A stretch of 64,000 nt of DNA from Saccharothrix deserti. GTDB lineage: Bacteria; Actinomycetota; Actinomycetes; Mycobacteriales; Pseudonocardiaceae. The first letter of the stretch is position 1. Each line of letters opens with the position of its first letter. The position numbers and the translations under genes are program-made. Under the pieces are notes generated by a model. That model made no database searches, had not been told where the DNA came from, and worked only from the letters and a program-made list of their open reading frames with translations. The DNA lies in contig NZ_VKAB01000001.1 of the NCBI RefSeq assembly GCF_009769385.1, positions 496,001 through 560,000 of the forward strand, in the 5' to 3' direction. Of the stretch, positions 56,871 through 64,000 are shown piece after piece.

Positions 56871-57448
56871 GACAGCCCCACCGTGAAGCCTTCGTCCTGC
56901 ACACCCCGGTACAGGTGGGGCGCGAAACCGAGCACGGCCCGCTCCACCACCGGGATCAACGCGGCCGCGTCACCCAGCGGGAGGCGGTAGGCGCCGTCCT
57001 CGCGGGCCAGGTGCGCCATGTCGGCGTGCCGTGCCCGGAACGCCTGGTGGTCGGCGGGGAGCAGGTCGAGCCGGACCATGGTCTTGCGCACGATCGCGTC
57101 GGCCGGGTTCACGACCCGTTCCCGCGTCCGCGAGATCCGCACGGCGCCCAACTCGTGCCAAGCCACCGCCCACGGCGCGCCGGTCGGGTCGTCCCAACGC
57201 ACGCCCGGCGCCTCGAACACGAGCTTGCGCGGCCGGGACACCTTCTTCCAGTTCAGCACCGCGGCCAGCGCGATACCGGTGAACGCCACGCCGATGACCA
57301 GCGCGATCGTCCCGCCGACACCCTCACCGTCGGAATACGCGCTCACCGCGCCCACCAACGCCAACACACCGAGCACGCCCGACACCGCACCGCCGATGAT
57401 CACCCGACGGGTGTCCCGCGTGCCGATGTCCACCACCACCGGCGTCAT
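56867..57448 (-). CDS. Two-helix membrane protein with a PH-like cytoplasmic domain (paralog B)
   Basis: 193 residues. Two hydrophobic helices (about 20-38 and 46-64), then KLVFEAPGVRWDDPTGAPWAVAWHELGAV and a C-terminal helical part ending VLGFAPHLYRGV, which matches RRHAPQLYRGL of paralog A. It overlaps meaB by 4 bp at its 5' end and paralog A at its 3' end, so all three are probably on one transcript. No function is recognised. Confidence 0.75.
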   Translation of the reverse strand: MTPVVVDIGTRDTRRVIIGGAVSGVLGVLALVGAVSAYSDGEGVGGTIALVIGVAFTGIALAAVLNWKKVSRPRKLVFEAPGVRWDDPTGAPWAVAWHELGAVRISRTRERVVNPADAIVRKTMVRLDLLPADHQAFRARHADMAHLAREDGAYRLPLGDAAALIPVVERAVLGFAPHLYRGVQDEGFTVGLS

Positions 57449-58410
57449 GCCCCTACCCCCTCGACCAGTCGATCAGCCGCAGCGTAGGGGTCCAGCTCAC
57501 CCGCCACGACCCGTTTGGCCAGGGTTTCGAGCGCGGACGCGCCGCGCAATCCGCCGATCCGGGAACGCAGCCGCTCCACCGCGATGGCCTCGATCTCGCC
57601 CGCGGTCCTGGTGGCGCGGCGTCGTTCCAGCTCACCGCGTTCGACCAGCCAGGCGTGGTGCGCGTCGATGGCGTCCACGACGTCGTCCAAACCCTCGGAG
57701 CGCGCCGCGACCGTCTTCACCACGGGAGGCCGCCACAGACCTCCCTCACGGTCCCGACGACCCAGGGAGATCATGTGCTTGAGGTCGCGGGCGGTCTGGT
57801 CGGCGCCGTCGCGGTCGGCCTTGTTCACCACGAACACGTCGGCGATCTCCAGGATGCCCGCCTTGGCGGCCTGGATGCCGTCGCCCATGCCGGGTGCGAG
57901 CAGCACCACCGTCGTGTCGGCCAGCGACACCACCTCGACCTCGGACTGGCCCACACCGACCGTCTCGACCAGCACCACGTCGCAGCCCGCCGCGTCGAGC
58001 ACGCGCAGCGCCTGCGGTGTGGCCCAGGACAGCCCGCCCAGGTGGCCGCGGGTGGCCATGGACCGGATGAACACGCCGGGGTCGGTGGCGTGCTCGCCCA
58101 TCCGCACCCGGTCGCCCAGCAGGGCGCCGCCGGAGAACGGGGACGACGGGTCCACGGCCAGCACGCCGACCCGCTTGCCACGTGCGCGGTAGGCCGTGAC
58201 CAGCGCGGACGTGGACGTGGACTTGCCTACGCCGGGGGCGCCCGTCAGGCCGATGACCTGGGCGTTCCCGCAGAACGGCGCCAGTGCGCCCGCCACCTCG
58301 CGCAGCTGCGGGCTGGCGTCCTCGACCAGCGAGATCAGCCTGGCGACCGCGCGCGGTTGTCCCTCACGCGCGCGGTCGACCAGCTCTGCTACGTCAACGG
58401 TGCGGGCCAC
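57445..58410 (-). CDS. meaB: MeaB-type methylmalonyl-CoA mutase-associated GTPase
   Basis: 321 residues. P-loop GAPGVGKS at 57-64, VLAVDPSSPFSGGALLGDRVRM, ETVGVGQSEVEVV and the guanine-specific NKAD are all diagnostic of MeaB/ArgK. It protects and gates cobalamin loading of methylmalonyl-CoA mutase. No mutase gene lies in the window. It sits 4 bp downstream of the thiolase gene, with AAGGG about 8 nt before its GTG, linking it to acyl-CoA metabolism. Confidence 0.93.
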   Translation of the reverse strand: MARTVDVAELVDRAREGQPRAVARLISLVEDASPQLREVAGALAPFCGNAQVIGLTGAPGVGKSTSTSALVTAYRARGKRVGVLAVDPSSPFSGGALLGDRVRMGEHATDPGVFIRSMATRGHLGGLSWATPQALRVLDAAGCDVVLVETVGVGQSEVEVVSLADTTVVLLAPGMGDGIQAAKAGILEIADVFVVNKADRDGADQTARDLKHMISLGRRDREGGLWRPPVVKTVAARSEGLDDVVDAIDAHHAWLVERGELERRRATRTAGEIEAIAVERLRSRIGGLRGASALETLAKRVVAGELDPYAAADRLVEGVGA

Positions 58411-58414
58411 ACCT

Positions 58415-59602
58415 CTAGCCCTTAGGGACGCGGACGATCAGGGCGTCGCCCTGACCACCGCCGCCGCACAGGGCGGCCGCACCCACGCCGCCACCGCGGC
58501 GCTTCAGCTCCAGGGCCAGGTGCAGCGCGATGCGGGCGCCCGACATGCCGATCGGGTGCCCGAGGGCGATCGCGCCACCGTTGACGTTGACCTTGTCCTC
58601 GTCGATGCCGAGTTCACGGGTGGAGACCACGCCGACCGCGGCGAACGCCTCGTTGATCTCGACCAGGTCCAGGTCGGCCGGGTCGATGCCCTCCTTGGCG
58701 CACGCGGCCTTGATCGCGTTCGCGGGCTGTTCGTGCAGGCCGGCGTCCGGACCGGCCACGACGCCGTGCGCGCCGATCTCGGCCAGCCAGGTCAGGCCCA
58801 GCTCCTCGGCCTTGGCCTTGCTCATCACGACCACGGCCGCCGCGCCGTCGGAGATCTGCGACGCCGAGCCCGCGGTGATCGTGCCGTCGGAGGCGAACGC
58901 CGGGCGCAGCTTGGCCAGCGTCTCGACCGTGGTGTCGCCGCGCACGCCCTCGTCGGTGCTGAACAGCACCGGGTCGCCCTTGCGCTGCGGAATCGAGACA
59001 GGGGCGATCTCCTCGTCGAAGACGCCGTTCTCGGCGGCCTTGGCCGCGAGCTGGTGCGAACGGGCGGAGAACGCGTCCTGCTCCTCGCGGGTCAGGCCGT
59101 AGCGGGCGTTGAACTTCTCCGTGGAGGAGCCCATCGCGACCTGGTCGAACGCGCAGAACAGGCCGTCGTAGGCCATGTGGTCGACCATCGACACGTCGCC
59201 GTACTTGAACCCGCCGCGCGATTTCGGCAGCAGGTGCGGCGCCTGGGTCATCGACTCCTGACCGCCCGCCACCACGATGTCGAACTCGCCCGCGCGGATG
59301 AGCTGGTCGGCCAGCGCGATCGCGTCGATGCCGGAGAGGCACACCTTGTTGATCGTCAGCGCGGGCACGGTCATCGGGATGCCCGCGTTCACCGCCGCCT
59401 GGCGCGCGGGGATCTGGCCGGCGCCCGCGGTGAGCACCTGGCCCATGATCACGTACTGCACCTGCTCGGGCGCGACACCGGCCCGCTCCAGGGCCGCCTT
59501 GATCGCGACGCCGCCGAGCTGGGCGCCGGAGAAGTCCTTCAACGACCCGAGCAGTCGTCCCATCGGGGTACGGGCCCCGGCGACGATGACGGAACCGGAC
59601 AC
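58415..59602 (-). CDS. Acetyl-CoA C-acetyltransferase (thiolase)
   Basis: 395 residues from the GTG at 59602, with GGAGG exactly 5 nt upstream (GTG at 59614 would add four residues). The nucleophile is Cys88 in NKVCLSG, the His is in [15 protein letters not shown], and the second catalytic Cys in CGGGGQGDA, so it should be active. It condenses two acetyl-CoA or cleaves acetoacetyl-CoA; together with Ccr nearby, the biosynthetic direction toward crotonyl-CoA is plausible. Two tandem 13-bp repeats and a palindrome lie in its upstream region. Confidence 0.93.
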   Translation of the reverse strand: MSGSVIVAGARTPMGRLLGSLKDFSGAQLGGVAIKAALERAGVAPEQVQYVIMGQVLTAGAGQIPARQAAVNAGIPMTVPALTINKVCLSGIDAIALADQLIRAGEFDIVVAGGQESMTQAPHLLPKSRGGFKYGDVSMVDHMAYDGLFCAFDQVAMGSSTEKFNARYGLTREEQDAFSARSHQLAAKAAENGVFDEEIAPVSIPQRKGDPVLFSTDEGVRGDTTVETLAKLRPAFASDGTITAGSASQISDGAAAVVVMSKAKAEELGLTWLAEIGAHGVVAGPDAGLHEQPANAIKAACAKEGIDPADLDLVEINEAFAAVGVVSTRELGIDEDKVNVNGGAIALGHPIGMSGARIALHLALELKRRGGGVGAAALCGGGGQGDALIVRVPKG

Positions 59603-59619
59603 AGCAGCCTCCACAGCGG

Positions 59620-59645
59620 GTGTAAGCGGTTGGTGTAAGCGGTTG
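59620..59645. promoter_or_regulatory. Tandem 13-bp direct repeat upstream of the thiolase gene
   Basis: GTGTAAGCGGTTG twice without spacer (59620-59632 and 59633-59645), 18 bp upstream of the thiolase GTG. Confidence 0.6.
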
Positions 59646-59663
59646 TTAACAGGCCACGATACT

Positions 59664-59676
59664 CAGGGTTACCCTG
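59664..59676. promoter_or_regulatory. Palindrome between thiolase and epimerase genes
   Basis: CAGGGT-T-ACCCTG. It contains the 8-mer GGTTACCC also found in the palindrome upstream of ccr (61424-61441). Possible site for a shared regulator of acyl-CoA genes. Confidence 0.4.
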
Positions 59677-59739
59677 CAGTAGCCTGTGAGGCGTCGCACA
59701 GCGGGACCTGCACCGATTCGGCCACTACGCTTTCCTGCC

Positions 59740-60189
59740 ATGGAAGAACTCCGCGGCTTCGTGACCGCCATCGACCACGTCGGCATCGCCGTGCCGGACC
59801 TCGACGAAGCGATCGCGTTCCACCGTGAGCACTTCGGCCTGGAAGTCGCGCACGAAGAGGTCAACGAGGAGCAGGGAGTGCGTGAAGCGATGCTACGCGC
59901 GCCCGGTGACGACGGCACCGGCACCGCCGTGCAGCTCCTCGCGCCGCTGACGCCGGAATCGACCATCGCGAAGTTCATCGGCCGGTCCGGGCCGGGGCTC
60001 CAGCAGCTGGCCTACCGGGTGTCCGATGTGGACGCCGCGGCGGAGGCGCTGCGCGCCAAGGGGTTGCGACTGCTGTACGAGGCGGCGCGGCGCGGTACGT
60101 CCGACAGCCGGGTCAACTTCGTGCACCCGAAGGACGCGGGCGGCGTGTTGGTGGAGCTGGTGGAGCCGGCCGCGTCGCCGTCCCACTGA
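59740..60189 (+). CDS. Methylmalonyl-CoA epimerase
   Basis: 149 residues from the ATG at 59740. Vicinal-oxygen-chelate fold in two halves: IDHVGIAVPDLDEAIAFHREHFGLE then GLQQLAYRVSDVDAAAEALRAKG. Candidate metal ligands are His in DHVG, Gln in QQLAYRV and Glu in LVELVEP. It interconverts (2R)- and (2S)-methylmalonyl-CoA. It is divergent from the thiolase-meaB transcript, in keeping with a propionyl/methylmalonyl-CoA pathway. No Shine-Dalgarno is visible before the ATG. Confidence 0.92.
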   Translation: MEELRGFVTAIDHVGIAVPDLDEAIAFHREHFGLEVAHEEVNEEQGVREAMLRAPGDDGTGTAVQLLAPLTPESTIAKFIGRSGPGLQQLAYRVSDVDAAAEALRAKGLRLLYEAARRGTSDSRVNFVHPKDAGGVLVELVEPAASPSH

Positions 60190-60198
60190 GGTCGTCCG

Positions 60199-60771
60199 TC
60201 ACTGGAGTTGTGTTCGAGGCCGTTCGAGCGCGGCGGCCACGAAGGTCAGTTCCAGGTCCATCTGGTCGTCGTCCGGCGCGTGCCGGGCGACCGCGTGCCG
60301 GTAGCTGACCGCGAGCCCGAGCAGCGCGGAGGCGGTGTCGACGTCCTTCGTGGCCACCGCCGCCCCACCGGCGGCGATGATGACGTTCCGGATCTGCCGC
60401 ACCACGGACTGGTAGCGGTCGTGCAACGCGTCGCGGACCGCCTTGTGCGTGTCCGCTTCGCGCCACAACAGGTGGCTGAGCAGCGGTGATGCGTTGAGCC
60501 GGGCGTCCAGGGCGGCGACCAGCCTGCGCAGGCTCTCCGCGATGTCGCCGACCACGACGACGCGGCGCGCGTCCACGGTCCCGTCCGGCAGGCGCTGCAC
60601 GAGTGCCGCCAGCAGGTCGGTCTTGCGGCGGAAGTAGTAGTGCACGAGCCCCTTTGGCACCGCGGCCCGTTCGGCGATGCGCGAGGTGGGCGTGGCGTCG
60701 AAGCCCGACTCGGCGAACAACTCCTCGGCCGCTTGCAGGATCCGTTCACGGGCCGACGAGTCCTCTGCCAA
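60199..60771 (-). CDS. TetR-family regulator near acyl-CoA genes
   Basis: 190 residues. Helix-turn-helix at about 10-55 (ERILQAAEELFAESGFDATPTSRIAERAAVPKGLVHYYFRRK). The start is a TTG at 60771, with AAGG 7 nt upstream. It is convergent with the methylmalonyl-CoA epimerase gene (9 bp apart). Its promoter must lie within or beyond repeat copy 4, which begins about 25 bp upstream. A role in regulating acyl-CoA metabolism is suggested only by position. Confidence 0.87.
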   Translation of the reverse strand: MAEDSSARERILQAAEELFAESGFDATPTSRIAERAAVPKGLVHYYFRRKTDLLAALVQRLPDGTVDARRVVVVGDIAESLRRLVAALDARLNASPLLSHLLWREADTHKAVRDALHDRYQSVVRQIRNVIIAAGGAAVATKDVDTASALLGLAVSYRHAVARHAPDDDQMDLELTFVAAALERPRTQLQ

Positions 60772-60795
60772 TGCTGTGCCTTTCCGTGTTGGGTT

Positions 60796-60914
60796 GCCCT
60801 GGCTCCGCCAGGGCGGGCGAGCCCGCCTGGCAGTCGGTCATCCGGCACCCGTCCCAGGTCGATCGAAAGCGTGATCGACCTGGCAGGGGCACCGGATGAC
60901 CGACGCGGGCTCGC
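60796..60914 (+). repeat. Dispersed structured element, copy 4
   Basis: The most regular copy. 5' hairpin GCCCTGGC-TCC-GCCAGGGC (60796-60814). Outer stem GCGAGCCCGC 60817-60826 with GCGGGCTCGC 60905-60914. Third stem CGGTCATCCGG 60835-60845 with CCGGATGACCG 60892-60902. Central stem CCAGGTCGATC 60854-60864 with GATCGACCTGG 60873-60883 around GAAAGCGT. All four stems are perfect although their sequences differ from the other copies. It lies between the SPW-protein stop and the TetR start. Confidence 0.8.
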
Positions 60915-60933
60915 GGGCTCGTCCAGGTTGTCG

Positions 60934-61302
60934 TTACGCGGTTCCGGCGATCCGGCCGCTGTGCGCCGCGTTCGCCAGCGGCACCGCCATCGCGCCGGCC
61001 GCGACGGTCAGCACGCCGCCGACCCACGAGACCCACGACGCCGCTGTGAGTTCGCTGTAGCCGATCACCCACGGGGAGATGAACAGCAGCGCGCCGAGGA
61101 CCATCTGGAACCACTCGCCGTAGACCAATCCAGGCATCGCGAGCGACACGAGACCATCGATGGCGATCAGGGCGCCGAGCACGATCATCGTCCACATGGC
61201 TCCCGTGGTGGTCTCCACCACCAAGGGCGATAGGAGCACGAGGACCCCGATGGCGACCTCGGCCCAGTCCTGCCACCTGGTCCACGCCTTTGCCACGGCC
61301 AT
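60934..61302 (-). CDS. SPW-repeat membrane protein
   Basis: 122 residues from the ATG at 61302, with GGAGG 8 nt upstream; a further upstream start has no such support. Four hydrophobic helices with two SPW-repeat-like motifs (LVLLSPLVVE and LLFISPWVIGYSE). Proteins of this type are small integral membrane proteins of unknown function. The stop is followed directly by the right end of repeat copy 4. Confidence 0.82.
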   Translation of the reverse strand: MAVAKAWTRWQDWAEVAIGVLVLLSPLVVETTTGAMWTMIVLGALIAIDGLVSLAMPGLVYGEWFQMVLGALLFISPWVIGYSELTAASWVSWVGGVLTVAAGAMAVPLANAAHSGRIAGTA

Positions 61303-61423
61303 GACCTGTACCTCCGTCCTTGTACACCGGACACCTTCGATGTTCCGCTTGGTTGGCCGCCCGGTCAAGAGCGACCGATAGGGGGAATGGCAGTGCGGTG
61401 CCTCACAGCGCGCGTTCTGAATC

Positions 61424-61441
61424 GGTTACCCGTGGGTAACC
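61424..61441. promoter_or_regulatory. Palindrome upstream of ccr
   Basis: Perfect arms GGTTACCC and GGGTAACC around GT, 70 bp before the ccr GTG. It shares GGTTACCC with the palindrome at 59664-59676 and is a candidate TetR-type operator. Confidence 0.5.
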
Positions 61442-61510
61442 TCCGGCAACCTGCGTGGACCTCTAGAGCCACACCACCATCCGGAAGCCCCCTGATTGGG
61501 AGGGAACGCC

Positions 61511-62824
61511 GTGCAGAAGATCCTCGACGCGATCCTCGCGGACGAACTGGACGCGATCGGATCGCTGGACGTACCGGAGAGCTACCGGGGCGTGACAGTG
61601 CACGCCGACGAGGTCAAGATGTTCGAGGGTCTGGCCACCAGGGACAAGGACCCGCGCAAGTCGCTGCACGTCGACGAGATCGCCACGCCCGAGTTGGGCC
61701 CCGGTGAGGCGCTGGTGGCGGTGATGGCCAGCGCCATCAACTACAACACCGTGTGGACCTCGATCTTCGAGCCGCTGTCGACGTTCGCGTTCCTGAAGAA
61801 GTACGGCGGCAGGCACGACCAGCCGTTCCACGTGGTCGGCTCCGACCTGGCGGGCGTGGTGCTGCGCACCGGCCCCGGCGTGAACGCGTGGAAGCCCGGT
61901 GACCGGGTCGTCGCGCACTGCCTCGACGTGCAGTTGGAGCACCCGGACGGGCACGGCGACACCATGCTCGACCCCGAGCAGCGCATCTGGGGCTTCGAGA
62001 CCAACTACGGCGGTCTGGCCGAGATCGCGCTGGTCAAGGCCAACCAGCTGATGCCGATGCCGGCCCACCTGACCTGGGAGGAAGCGGCGTCCCCCGGCCT
62101 GGTGAACTCCACCGCCTACCGGCAGCTCGTGTCGACCAACGGCGCGAACATGAAGCAGGGCGACACCGTGCTGATCTGGGGCGCGTCCGGCGGCCTCGGC
62201 TCCTACGCCACCCAGTTCGCGCTGAACGGCGGCGCGACCCCGGTGTGCGTCGTCTCGTCGCCGGAGAAGGCCGAGATCTGCCGCAAGATGGGCGCGGAGC
62301 TGATCATCGACCGCAGCGCCGAGGGCTACCGGTTCTGGAAGGACGAGCACGAGCAGGACCCGCGCGAGTGGAAGCGGCTCGGCGCGAAGATCCGGGAGCT
62401 GACCGGCGGCGACGACCCGGACATCGTGTTCGAGCACCCGGGCCGGGAGACGTTCGGCGCGTCGGTGTTCGTGGCCAAGCGCGGCGGGACGATCGTGACG
62501 TGCGCGTCGACCAGCGGGTACATGCACCAGTACGACAACCGGTACCTGTGGATGAACCTCAAGCGGATCATCGGCTCGCACTTCGCGAACTACCGCGAGG
62601 CGTGGGAGGCCAACCGGTTGATCGCCAAGGGGAAGATCCACCCGACACTGTCCAAGGTGTACTCGTTGGAGGACACCGGGCAGGCCGCGTACGACGTGCA
62701 CCGCAACGCCCACCAGGGCAAGGTCGGCGTGCTGACGCTGGCGCCCGCCGAGGGCCTGGGTGTCCGCGACCACGAGCTGCGCGCCGCGCACCTGACCGAA
62801 ATCAACCGTTTCCGGGGCGTGTAA
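61511..62824 (+). CDS. ccr: Crotonyl-CoA carboxylase/reductase Ccr
   Basis: 437 residues from the GTG at 61511, with GGGAGGG 6 nt upstream. Medium-chain dehydrogenase/reductase fold with NADPH site (LIWGASGGLGSYATQFAL). CO2-pocket residues known for Ccr are readable: Asn in INYNTVWTS, Phe-Glu in GFETNYGG and His in IIGSHFANY. It reductively carboxylates crotonyl-CoA to ethylmalonyl-CoA, feeding the ethylmalonyl-CoA pathway or polyketide extender units. No meaA or polyketide synthase is in the window. It is followed by a hairpin terminator. Confidence 0.95.
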   Translation: MQKILDAILADELDAIGSLDVPESYRGVTVHADEVKMFEGLATRDKDPRKSLHVDEIATPELGPGEALVAVMASAINYNTVWTSIFEPLSTFAFLKKYGGRHDQPFHVVGSDLAGVVLRTGPGVNAWKPGDRVVAHCLDVQLEHPDGHGDTMLDPEQRIWGFETNYGGLAEIALVKANQLMPMPAHLTWEEAASPGLVNSTAYRQLVSTNGANMKQGDTVLIWGASGGLGSYATQFALNGGATPVCVVSSPEKAEICRKMGAELIIDRSAEGYRFWKDEHEQDPREWKRLGAKIRELTGGDDPDIVFEHPGRETFGASVFVAKRGGTIVTCASTSGYMHQYDNRYLWMNLKRIIGSHFANYREAWEANRLIAKGKIHPTLSKVYSLEDTGQAAYDVHRNAHQGKVGVLTLAPAEGLGVRDHELRAAHLTEINRFRGV

Positions 62825-62842
62825 AGCGAAATCACCCACGAT

Positions 62843-62868
62843 GTGCGGCCGGCAGGTGCCGGCCGCAC
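62843..62868 (+). terminator. Hairpin terminator after ccr
   Basis: 12-bp arms GTGCGGCCGGCA and TGCCGGCCGCAC nearly back to back, 19 bp after the ccr stop. Confidence 0.65.
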
Positions 62869-62884
62869 GTCAGGAGCGGGTAGC

Positions 62885-64000
62885 GTGCACGGCATGGGCC
62901 TCGCCGACGACCGTGACCTCGTCCCCCTGGGATCCGGCTTCGACATCGTCAAGCGCGGGTACGACCGCGCCCAGGTCGAGGACCACCTGGAACGGCTGGA
63001 CTCCGACCTGCGCCTGCTCGCGGCCGACCGCGACGCGGCGGTGTCGCAGACCAACGACCTGACCCGGCAGCTCGAGGCGGCCCGGTCGGAGATCGCCGAG
63101 CTGCGCGGCCAGGTGGAGCGGCTGTCGCTGCCGCCCACGACGTTGGAGGGGCTGAGCGAGCGGTTGCAGCGGATGCTGCGGCTCGCCCAGGACGAGGCGA
63201 ACGAGATCAAGGCGCGCGCCGAGGCCGAGGGCGGGCACATCCGCGCCAAGGCCGAGGCCGATGCGGGAGTGCTGCGCACCCGGTACGAGAAGCTCATCGC
63301 CGAACTCGACCAGCGGCGCGCCGCGATGGAGGCCGAGCACCGGGGCGTGCTGGAGACGGCGCGCGCCGAGGCCGACCGGATCGTGGGCGAGGCCCGCGCC
63401 GAGGCCACCCGGTTGGACGAGGAGTCCCTCCAGCGCCGGAACACGATCGAGGAAGACTTCGAGATCGCGATGGCGGCGCGCCGGGTCGAGTCGATGAAGA
63501 CGCTGGCCGAGCAGGAGGCGTCGTCGAAGGGCGAGGCCGACCGGCGGGTGCGCGAGGCCGCCGAGGAAGCCGCCCGCGTGCGCGCCCAGATCGCCCAGGA
63601 GCAGGCCTCGTCGAACGCCGAGGCGCAGCGCCTGGTGCGCGAGGCCACCGAAGAGGCCAACCGCCGTCGTCACGACTCCATCAGCGAGGCCACGGCCCGC
63701 GTGCAGGAGGCGACCGACGAGGCGAACCGCCGAGTCCGCGAGGCGACGGAGGAATCCAACCGCCGCGTCACGCAGGCCACCCAGCAGGTGGAAGCCCTCA
63801 GGCACCTCCGCAACCGCCTGTCACAGCAGCTACACGCCGTCCGCGCCGCCCTGCACGACGTAACCCCCCTCCTGGACCCGCTGGAAGAAGAACGCCCCCA
63901 GCCCCCGTCCGCCCAGCCTCAGCAGCCTCAACCAGAGGCAGCCTCCGCCCCCGCCACCACCCCGCCAAAACCCGCAAAGGCGCAGCCCAGCCCCACCCCA
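62885..64000 (+). CDS. DivIVA/Wag31-like coiled-coil protein, runs off the right edge
   Basis: 372 codons are visible, with no stop before the edge. The start is the GTG at 62885 (AGGAG 8 nt upstream; ATG at 62894 is an alternative). An N-terminal DivIVA-type segment (GFDIVKRGYDRAQVEDHLERLD) is followed by about 290 residues of Ala/Glu/Arg-rich coiled coil with quasi-repeats such as REATEEANRR. A Pro/Gln-rich tail begins near residue 335. Such proteins organise polar growth or septal sites in actinomycetes. The coiled coil contains several units of about 11 residues. Confidence 0.8.
   Translation, partial: MHGMGLADDRDLVPLGSGFDIVKRGYDRAQVEDHLERLDSDLRLLAADRDAAVSQTNDLTRQLEAARSEIAELRGQVERLSLPPTTLEGLSERLQRMLRLAQDEANEIKARAEAEGGHIRAKAEADAGVLRTRYEKLIAELDQRRAAMEAEHRGVLETARAEADRIVGEARAEATRLDEESLQRRNTIEEDFEIAMAARRVESMKTLAEQEASSKGEADRRVREAAEEAARVRAQIAQEQASSNAEAQRLVREATEEANRRRHDSISEATARVQEATDEANRRVREATEESNRRVTQATQQVEALRHLRNRLSQQLHAVRAALHDVTPLLDPLEEERPQPPSAQPQQPQPEAASAPATTPPKPAKAQPSPTP

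Overview
The window is high-GC DNA with dense genes, many GTG starts and ATGA-type overlaps, and a complete glgE-treS-mak-glgB maltosyltransferase cluster. Together with a DevS/DevR-type two-component system, Ccr, MeaB and a Wag31/DivIVA-like protein, this points to an actinomycete, most likely of the Pseudonocardiaceae (Saccharothrix/Lentzea/Actinosynnema type). That placement is inference from gene content and style. I see no rRNA, tRNA, phage, insertion sequence or CRISPR array.

Layout. 1-3.4 kb: most of a large NACHT NTPase (minus strand, running off the left edge), a plausible bacterial immune protein. 3.5-7.3 kb: a Tat-exported SDR with a divergent TetR gene and two matching operators, a quinone-oxidoreductase-like gene divergent from an HxlR regulator, and a hexapeptide acyltransferase. 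7.5-12.6 kb: a nucleoside hydrolase, then a four-gene chain (epimerase fused to an internally deleted DegT aminotransferase, NUDIX, inositol-phosphatase-like, MFS). 12.7-16.4 kb: two methyltransferases, a crotonase and an ABC ATPase on the minus strand. 16.6-32.5 kb: glycogen/alpha-glucan metabolism (glgX; glgP divergent from glgE-treS-mak-glgB). This is interrupted by a cysteine dioxygenase-rhodanese operon with a Cys-codon leader peptide, and by a membrane/TPR protein whose start abuts a 22-bp repeat array. 32.7-35.6 kb: tandem zinc-metallopeptidase lipoproteins. 35.9-42.3 kb: YbbN-like, SCO6745-like, thiamine-binding-like, MarR, APH-like and DUF3817-like proteins and an ABC-2 exporter. 42.4-50.5 kb: a mannose locus (two secreted GH92 enzymes, divergent LacI regulator, ManA, and the remnant of a sugar-binding protein). 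50.5-56 kb: a hypothetical protein, a secreted TAP-type hydrolase, a DevR/DevS-like pair and a PPOX protein. 56.3-62.8 kb: acyl-CoA genes (MeaB, thiolase, methylmalonyl-CoA epimerase, Ccr) with a TetR regulator and membrane proteins. From 62.9 kb a DivIVA-like coiled-coil protein runs off the right edge.

The most unusual non-genic signals are dispersed. Four copies of a ~130-bp intergenic element (near 7.3, 16.5, 56.3 and 60.8 kb) share the same loops and show compensatory changes in several nested stems. A second, 22-bp-period repeat family occurs as a direct array at 20.03-20.18 kb and as a large inverted array at 40.2-40.36 kb. Neither is explained by the neighbouring genes.
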